From: Thermoflexales bacterium
GTDB taxonomy: Bacteria; Chloroflexota; Anaerolineae; Fen-1058
DNA: 10,069 nt
Assembly (NCBI GenBank): GCA_030834835.1
Contig: JAUQXD010000329.1
Location: 1 to 10,069 of the forward strand
Direction: 5' to 3'
A program made the translations under genes and the position numbers. The notes below the pieces were generated by a model. It did not search any database. It had not been told where the DNA came from and was given only the letters and a program-made list of their open reading frames with translations. Positions 5,256 through 10,069 of this stretch are shown one piece after another; the stretch's first letter is position 1; every line of letters starts with the position of its first letter.

Positions 5256-5918
5256 CTAATTCAGCGATTGGGGTGGCAACAAACCCGATCGGACGGCGTA
5301 GGCCGCCGCCTGAGTTCGATTCTCCACTTGCAATTTATCGAGAATATTGCGCAGGTGGACTTTCACCGTATTAATCGTGATGTTGAGTTGCTGCGCGATG
5401 TGTGGATTGCTGCACCCCTGCGCGACCAGCCGCAACACATCGATCTCGCGCTCGGTCAGCGCCTGTTCGCCTGTCTCGGGCCGGACGGCATGTTGGGCTA
5501 CGGCCTTCAATAATCGGGCCGCCATCGTGCGCGTCATCGCCGCTTCACCGTGAGCGACGCCCGACAACAGTTCAAACAGTTCGACGGCGTCCAGACTTTT
5601 CAACAAGTAGCCAGCCGCGCCCAATCGCACTGCTTCATACAGATGGTCATCCAACTCCGAGGCCGTGAGCATGATGACGGCCACACTCGGCACACACGTC
5701 CGAATTTGCGCCGCCGCCTGCAGGCCGTCACCATCAGGCATGTGAATGTCCAGCAGGACCACGTCTGGCCGCAGGCTGAGCGAGAGCTGCACGGCTTCAC
5801 GCCCGGTCGCCGCTTCCCCGACGACTTCCACCAGATCCCGCCGTGTGCCCATCAAACCGATGAGGCCCTGCCGAAACAGGCGATGATCATCAGCCACCAA
5901 CACTTTCATTGGCAACAT
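5256..5918 (-). CDS. NarL/LuxR-family response regulator
   Basis: This 220-aa DNA-binding regulator is the expected partner of the adjacent kinase. The receiver domain spans about 4-122, with Asp10-Asp11 (acidic pocket), Asp57 in VVLLDIHMPDGDG as phosphorylation site, Thr85 and Lys107 as the conserved switch residues. About 152-216 is a LuxR-type helix-turn-helix, LTEREIDVLRLVAQGCSNPHIAQ followed by TINTVKVHLRNILDKL. Length and order match NarL-type regulators. The ATG at 5918 is preceded by AAAGGA at a suitable distance; Met4 is a possible alternative start without its own site. The gene begins 12 nt after the kinase stop and ends before a strong terminator. Its likely targets, by position, are the palindromes at 774-789 and 5166-5181 upstream of the two dmsA-like genes; this is inference. 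Confidence 0.96.
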   Translation of the reverse strand: MLPMKVLVADDHRLFRQGLIGLMGTRRDLVEVVGEAATGREAVQLSLSLRPDVVLLDIHMPDGDGLQAAAQIRTCVPSVAVIMLTASELDDHLYEAVRLGAAGYLLKSLDAVELFELLSGVAHGEAAMTRTMAARLLKAVAQHAVRPETGEQALTEREIDVLRLVAQGCSNPHIAQQLNITINTVKVHLRNILDKLQVENRTQAAAYAVRSGLLPPQSLN

Positions 5919-5930
5919 ACTGCATCCTTT

Positions 5931-7862
5931 CTATTGACCCGACCGTGCAACCGTCGGGATCCATAACTCAACTTGAGTCCCCACGCCCGGCTCCGAGTTG
6001 ACCGTCAACCCGCCGCCCACGCTTTCGGCTCGCTCGCGCATCGTCTGCAAGCCGAAGTGTCCCCGCAGCACCTGTCCATTGATGCCCACGCCATCGTCCG
6101 TGATCGACGTGGCGAAACACCCGCGTTGCAGCGCCAGCCGAACCTGCGCGTGGTGCGCGTGGGCGTGCTTGCGCACGTTGGTCAGTGCCTCTTGCACAAT
6201 GCGCACCATGTGCGCTTCCGCCAGCGGCGATAGATTCGCCTGCCCGCCGCACTCATCGATCAGCTGCGCGTCAATGCCGGTCTGCACGCTGAATTCCTCG
6301 ACGTATTGTTGCAGCGCCGGAATCAAGCCCACCTCGCCCGCTAGGGTCGTGCGCAGGCTCAGAATGTTCTCGCGCACATCGGCCTGAGCGTCTTTGATGC
6401 GCGCGCGCGCCTGACACAACTCGGCCAACGCTCGTTCGCAATTGTTTTGCCGGACATACGCTTCCAGCGTCTGTAACTGCAAACTCAAATAGCCCAACAC
6501 TTGCGCCAGACCGTCGTGCATCTCGCGGGCGATGCGGGTGCGTTCTTCTTTCACCGCCAGCGATTGCAGCTGCGCCGTCATTGAGGCGTGTTCCAGCGCA
6601 ATCACCGCCTGATCGGCCAGCCGCTCCAGCCCGATCACATCGGTCGCGGTAAAGGGCTGCGCCTCCGTCCGCGATACCCATATTCCACCCACCGCCTGCG
6701 CCTCCAGACGCAACGGCACGATCAACGCCGCGCGAATCTCGTGCTGAAGCACAACCGATCCCCAGGCGCGCGGCGATTCACCTTCGTCGTCGGGATACCG
6801 GTACGCCCGATCGGTGCGGAGTGCATCCAGGACGATTTCATTTTTGGAATGCCTGGACTCGATCGGATGCAGCCCCTCAGCCGTCGCGTAGTTCTTAAGC
6901 ATCAGGTATTGGCGGTTTTCATCCCACAGGCCCAGCACCGAGAGATCAGTTCGCAACAGACGCCGCGCCAGATCGACAATCGCCGCCAGGATGTCGTCAG
7001 TCGCTTCCATATCCGCGATGCGGCGGCCGACGCCCACCAGCCCTTCGGTCCAACTTTCAGCCGCCCAGCGGGCTGCCGATTGCGCTTGCAGCGTAGCCTG
7101 TTGGGCCTGTTCGCGCTGCGTCTGTAATTCAGCGATATGCTGCTTCCGCTCAGCCTCGAATACTCCCAGGGCGCGCATCACAAAGTACATGACCGCCAGC
7201 CCCGACAACATCCGCCAGATTTGAACCGGCACCCGGGTCACGGCCAGGGCGTTGTCGTAGTTCAGCCAGGGCGCCAGACCATAGGCCGCCGTGGGCACAA
7301 TGAGTCCAGCCACGAACGCGTTAAAAGAGAACGTGAGGGCCGCCCCCAACAACAAGTGCCGCGCCGGACCATACTTGCCATTCGCCAGTAGATTCCATTG
7401 CCGCACAAAGCCAACCGCGGCCAACACATTGCCGGGAAAATACAGCAGATAACGTGACCACACGTCGGCGGCCAATTCGAGCGGCGGTTCCATCACCGCC
7501 ACGATCAGCGCGTAGGCCAGCAGCAGCCCGATTGGCGCAATAAACACCACCGGCAGCAGCGACAACCAGGCCGGCAGTGGGCCGGCGTCATTCACTAAGC
7601 CGATCCCAAATCGAACCAGCAGCAGCGCCGACACCGGCAGCATCACCGTGCGCACCACCGTCAACGCTTCGTGCACCGGGCCGGTGGGCACCGCCAGCAA
7701 AAACAGATCGCACCACTCGACCGCGGCGTGCGTCAGCCCGAAGGCAGCCAGCCATCGCAGTTGGCGACCCAGCGGCAGCTCACTGGCGTGGCGCGTCTCC
7801 AGCAGCGCCGCCAACCCCAGACTAAAGAAAGCCAGCCCGTAGACAAAGTAAACGGCGATCAT
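5931..7862 (-). CDS. Seven-helix membrane sensor histidine kinase with GAF domain (NarX/DegS type)
   Basis: This 643-aa kinase should sense a signal at or in the membrane and phosphorylate the regulator encoded next to it. Seven hydrophobic segments lie at about 1-21, 36-57, 70-90, 98-124, 137-155, 168-190 and 211-232, followed by a Gln/Glu-rich probable coiled coil (236-268), a GAF domain (about 281-425), a HisKA_3 dimerisation domain with the phospho-acceptor His449 in REMHDG, and an HATPase_c domain (about 545-637) with Asn562 in the N box, DDGVG (589-593) and GHFGLQTMRER (601-611). No large periplasmic sensor loop of the NarX type is visible. The GAF domain has no cysteine, so it does not look like an oxygen-sensing Fe-S sensor. 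Its start overlaps the chaperone stop by 4 nt (ATGA), with GGTGA about 8 nt upstream. I do not recognise the seven-helix domain as a named family. Confidence 0.94.
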   Translation of the reverse strand: MIAVYFVYGLAFFSLGLAALLETRHASELPLGRQLRWLAAFGLTHAAVEWCDLFLLAVPTGPVHEALTVVRTVMLPVSALLLVRFGIGLVNDAGPLPAWLSLLPVVFIAPIGLLLAYALIVAVMEPPLELAADVWSRYLLYFPGNVLAAVGFVRQWNLLANGKYGPARHLLLGAALTFSFNAFVAGLIVPTAAYGLAPWLNYDNALAVTRVPVQIWRMLSGLAVMYFVMRALGVFEAERKQHIAELQTQREQAQQATLQAQSAARWAAESWTEGLVGVGRRIADMEATDDILAAIVDLARRLLRTDLSVLGLWDENRQYLMLKNYATAEGLHPIESRHSKNEIVLDALRTDRAYRYPDDEGESPRAWGSVVLQHEIRAALIVPLRLEAQAVGGIWVSRTEAQPFTATDVIGLERLADQAVIALEHASMTAQLQSLAVKEERTRIAREMHDGLAQVLGYLSLQLQTLEAYVRQNNCERALAELCQARARIKDAQADVRENILSLRTTLAGEVGLIPALQQYVEEFSVQTGIDAQLIDECGGQANLSPLAEAHMVRIVQEALTNVRKHAHAHHAQVRLALQRGCFATSITDDGVGINGQVLRGHFGLQTMRERAESVGGGLTVNSEPGVGTQVELWIPTVARSGQ

Positions 7863-8596
7863 AGTTTAGTCACCGGTGGCAGGTAACCCGGGCCGTGTTC
7901 GAGTTTCAGCCACGCATCGGCCAGCTGCGCTAAACCCTCGTAAGCATTGGACATCGCCCGCGCTTGCACGCGCCAGCAAAACTCGGCCAGCCAACGGCCC
8001 AGATGATCATCGAGAAACGACTTCTGGTGGCGGCGCAATTGCCGCGCCATGTCTGGCAGACCGTTTGACCAACTCTCGGCTTCACGCCCGCACAAAAACG
8101 ACATGAACTCCAATTCAACGGCGACGTGATCCTCCCGCTCCGCCACGGGCGCAATATTGAACTGCTGATAGTGCAGCCGCAGCAGGCGCGTGATCGTCTC
8201 ACCATTATTCAACAGGTCAGAAGCGTCACGCCAACGATACGCGGCTTCGCGCGGCGACACCCGATCGAGCCCTTTGCCAAACAGGCGCTGATACTCGGCC
8301 GCGAGTTCGATCTGAGTGACAGCGCAGCAGCGCTGCAGGCGCTGGAGACCTTCATCGAACAACTGTTGATCTTTGCCCAGCCACTCGAGCGCGGCCACCA
8401 CGCCATAGACCAGACGCTGACTGATCAAGGCTTCGGCAAACTGATCATCGGGCGCGTAGAAGCCTAACGCCAGCCAGCGGTACATCGTCTCGCGGCTGCT
8501 TGCCACGCGGGCCAGAATCGCAAACGCTCGTTCACGCGGATCGATCACGTTCGGGGCTGCCTCTGCCGAAAGTCGCCTTCCAATCTGATCAGTCAT
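7859..8596 (-). CDS. TorD/DmsD-family molybdoenzyme maturation chaperone
   Basis: This 245-aa, almost wholly helical cytoplasmic protein belongs to the TorD/DmsD/NarJ chaperones, which bind the Tat signal or apo-form of molybdoenzymes until the cofactor is in place. Visible family features are EYQRLF (101-106), SPREAAYRW (114-122), the conserved EDHVAVELEFMSFLC (155-169) and HQKSFLDDHLGRWLAEF (190-206). It is somewhat longer than E. coli TorD (199 aa) or DmsD (204 aa), mainly from about 20 extra N-terminal residues. The start overlaps the ferredoxin stop by 4 nt (ATGA), and no clear ribosome binding site precedes it, so translation is likely coupled. As the only such chaperone visible, it may serve all three oxidoreductases; that is inference. 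Confidence 0.9.
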   Translation of the reverse strand: MTDQIGRRLSAEAAPNVIDPRERAFAILARVASSRETMYRWLALGFYAPDDQFAEALISQRLVYGVVAALEWLGKDQQLFDEGLQRLQRCCAVTQIELAAEYQRLFGKGLDRVSPREAAYRWRDASDLLNNGETITRLLRLHYQQFNIAPVAEREDHVAVELEFMSFLCGREAESWSNGLPDMARQLRRHQKSFLDDHLGRWLAEFCWRVQARAMSNAYEGLAQLADAWLKLEHGPGYLPPVTKL

Positions 8597-9216
8597 GTCA
8601 GGTAATACACCGACGGCGCGGTGCCCTTCTCGGCCAATAGTTGAAAATGCGGACGCGTGCGCAGCAGCCTGGCCACGTCGCTCTCAGGATCGTCCAGATC
8701 GCCAAAGGTGCGCGCTCGCGCCGGACACACATCCACGCAAGCCGGCTGTAAGCCTTGTGCCAGACGATGCGCACAGAACGTGCACTTCTCGACGGTGCGA
8801 CCGCGATGCATCAGGGGATTGCTACCCGTCGGGAAAGGCAGTACATAGTGCGGCTCGGCTTCGGCAAACACACGCACGCTGGTGAACGGGCAAACCAACA
8901 TACAATAGCGGCAGCCGATGCACAGGCTAGGGTCTTGCATCACCAGACCATCGTCGCGCCGGAACGTCGCCGAGGTCGGGCACACATCGACGCAGGGGCC
9001 GTTGACACAATGCTGACAGGCCAGCGGCAAATATTCCAGACTCAAATCAGGATAGCTGCCCTGCGGCGATTCGTCGCCATTGGAACCGACCGTGATGACT
9101 TGCGTCCACCACACACCTTCCGGCAGGTTGTTTTCTTGCTTGCAGGCCACCGAGCAAGTATTACAACCCGTGCACAATTGCAGGTCGATCACCATGACGT
9201 AGTGCTTAGCTCTCAT
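8593..9216 (-). CDS. Four-cluster [4Fe-4S] electron-transfer subunit (DmsB/NrfC type)
   Basis: This 207-aa protein is the electron-transfer partner of the oxidoreductase encoded just upstream. Four full cysteine motifs are seen: Cys15/18/21/25, Cys67/70/75/79, Cys99/102/105/109 and Cys145/148/160/164, the same arrangement as the DmsB-like protein at 1784-2416, with which it is clearly homologous (LCIGCRYCMLVCPF against KCVGCRYCEWACPY). There is no signal peptide. The start overlaps the end of the oxidoreductase gene by 11 nt and has only a weak GAGG upstream, so coupled translation is likely. Unlike the dmsABC operon, the following genes are a chaperone and regulators, not a membrane anchor, so how this subunit obtains electrons is not shown in the window. 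Confidence 0.95.
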   Translation of the reverse strand: MRAKHYVMVIDLQLCTGCNTCSVACKQENNLPEGVWWTQVITVGSNGDESPQGSYPDLSLEYLPLACQHCVNGPCVDVCPTSATFRRDDGLVMQDPSLCIGCRYCMLVCPFTSVRVFAEAEPHYVLPFPTGSNPLMHRGRTVEKCTFCAHRLAQGLQPACVDVCPARARTFGDLDDPESDVARLLRTRPHFQLLAEKGTAPSVYYLT

Positions 9217-10069
9217 CGCCGCGCCGAACCTCTTTCACCACTTCCACCAGCACATCTGAAAACGACATATTCACCCCCAACGCATTCGACGGATTGCCCT
9301 GCCCGTGCGTCAGCGTTTGCGCGTGCCCGGCCTGAAAATCGGTCGATTGCCAGCCTTGCGTGAGATACACCGTGCCCGGCGGCACCGATTGAACGATCCG
9401 CGCCCGCAGCACCGCAAAACCCCGATCGTTATACAGCCGAACGACATCATCGTTGTGGATACCGCGCGCTTCGGCCATCGACGGATGCAGCACCGCGCGC
9501 GGCTCCCGATCAAGTTCACGCAACCAGGGCGCATTGCTAAAGGTGCTGTGCACGCGATAACGGCTGTGCTCGGTCAGACAAACCAGCGGATAACGCTTGA
9601 TCAACTCGCCATCGGGATTCGCCTCAATCGGTGGCACGTAGTCGGGCAGCGCCTGTTGATAGGGCTGCAAGCGCTCGACGTAGAATTCGACACGGCCCGT
9701 GGGGGTGTTGAAGACCCGATCGGTGTGCGGCACCAACCGGCGCAGCGTCTTGAGTTCGATCACGCCCTGCGCGCGCAGCTCATCAAATGACAACGCGGGA
9801 TCCGTTTGAGCCAGAATCGCTTTAAGATACGTAGCCGGTGATTCGGAGAAATAGCCGCCTACACCCAATCGCTGCGCCAACGCTGCTGCAATGTCAAAGT
9901 CTGATCGGCAATCGCCGGGCGGCGGCAGAATCGGCGGTTGATATTGAATGTACGGCCCCGGCCCTTTTACCATGTCTTCGCGCTCGAACAGCCACGCCGC
10001 CGGCAACACGTAATCGGACCAGCGCGCGGTCTCCGTCATGAACTGATCGACAGTGACGATCAGATCGAG
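9206..10069 (-). CDS. Molybdopterin oxidoreductase, C-terminal part (cut by window edge)
   Basis: The reading frame is open to the window edge; the 287 visible residues begin LDLIVTVDQFMTETARWSDYVLP, the conserved segment of the molybdopterin oxidoreductase core in which the protein commits to the fourth domain. The methionine at 10039 is internal and not a start. The end is the molybdopterin-dinucleotide-binding domain: CLTEHSRYRVHSTFSNAPWLREL, then RGIHNDDVVRLYNDRG, then TVYLTQGWQ and the terminal NPSNALGVNMSFSDVLVEV. The N-terminal Fe-S site, molybdenum ligand and any Tat signal lie outside, so substrate class and location cannot be judged. It is a third catalytic subunit, clearly divergent from the two dmsA-like paralogues, and heads the visible part of an operon with ferredoxin, chaperone, kinase and regulator. 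Confidence 0.95.
   Translation of the reverse strand, partial: LDLIVTVDQFMTETARWSDYVLPAAWLFEREDMVKGPGPYIQYQPPILPPPGDCRSDFDIAAALAQRLGVGGYFSESPATYLKAILAQTDPALSFDELRAQGVIELKTLRRLVPHTDRVFNTPTGRVEFYVERLQPYQQALPDYVPPIEANPDGELIKRYPLVCLTEHSRYRVHSTFSNAPWLRELDREPRAVLHPSMAEARGIHNDDVVRLYNDRGFAVLRARIVQSVPPGTVYLTQGWQSTDFQAGHAQTLTHGQGNPSNALGVNMSFSDVLVEVVKEVRRGDES

Noticed and set aside
1..10069. CRISPR array, insertion sequence, tRNA or rRNA gene, prophage remnant
   Set aside because: No regularly spaced direct repeats, transposase-like frames, terminal inverted repeats or structural RNA signatures were seen; nearly all sequence is filled by the eight genes and two regulatory gaps.

Overview
All real genes in this window are on the minus strand, so transcription runs from high to low coordinates. 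The window holds parts of three operons that each encode a molybdopterin (Mo-bisMGD) oxidoreductase of the DMSO reductase superfamily, with a dedicated-looking two-component system between them. GC content is in the high fifties by eye. The organism looks like an anaerobically respiring bacterium. The kinase box with the sequence REMHDGLAQVLGY and the tandem Tat-exported DmsA-like enzymes are reminiscent of Chloroflexota, but that is an inference from protein style with no marker gene to confirm it.

Layout in transcription order. (1) 10069-5256 is one tightly packed operon: the C-terminal 287 residues of a molybdopterin oxidoreductase (its N-terminus lies outside the window), a four-cluster ferredoxin subunit, a TorD/DmsD-type maturation chaperone, a seven-helix membrane histidine kinase with a GAF domain, and a NarL/LuxR-type response regulator. 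The first four genes overlap by 4-11 nt. The operon ends at a strong intrinsic terminator (5203-5232). (2) 5181-812 is a DmsABC-type operon: an upstream regulatory region, a Tat-exported 868-aa catalytic subunit, a four-cluster electron-transfer subunit, an eight-helix membrane anchor that matches DmsC, and an intrinsic terminator (812-838). (3) 789-1 is a second regulatory region followed by the first 201 codons of a paralogous Tat-exported DmsA-like subunit that runs off the window edge.

The likely combined job is anaerobic respiration: menaquinol is oxidised by the membrane anchor, electrons pass through the four-cluster ferredoxin, and an S- or N-oxide (or a related oxyanion) is reduced at the molybdenum centre outside the cytoplasmic membrane. 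The TorD-like chaperone would mature the Tat-exported catalytic subunits, and the kinase/regulator pair would switch the operons on.

The most interesting signal is not coding. The two DmsA-like genes share an upstream module. It has a 43-nt block (33 of 43 positions identical, no gaps) headed by a 16-bp palindrome, then a TATNCTGA -10-like box at exactly the same distance, then a leader RNA whose sequence can fold into an H-type pseudoknot ending exactly 22 nt before the ATG in both cases. The pseudoknot stems differ in sequence between the two copies but keep pairing and layout, which is what a conserved regulatory RNA would show. The palindrome is a good candidate target for the neighbouring NarL-type regulator.
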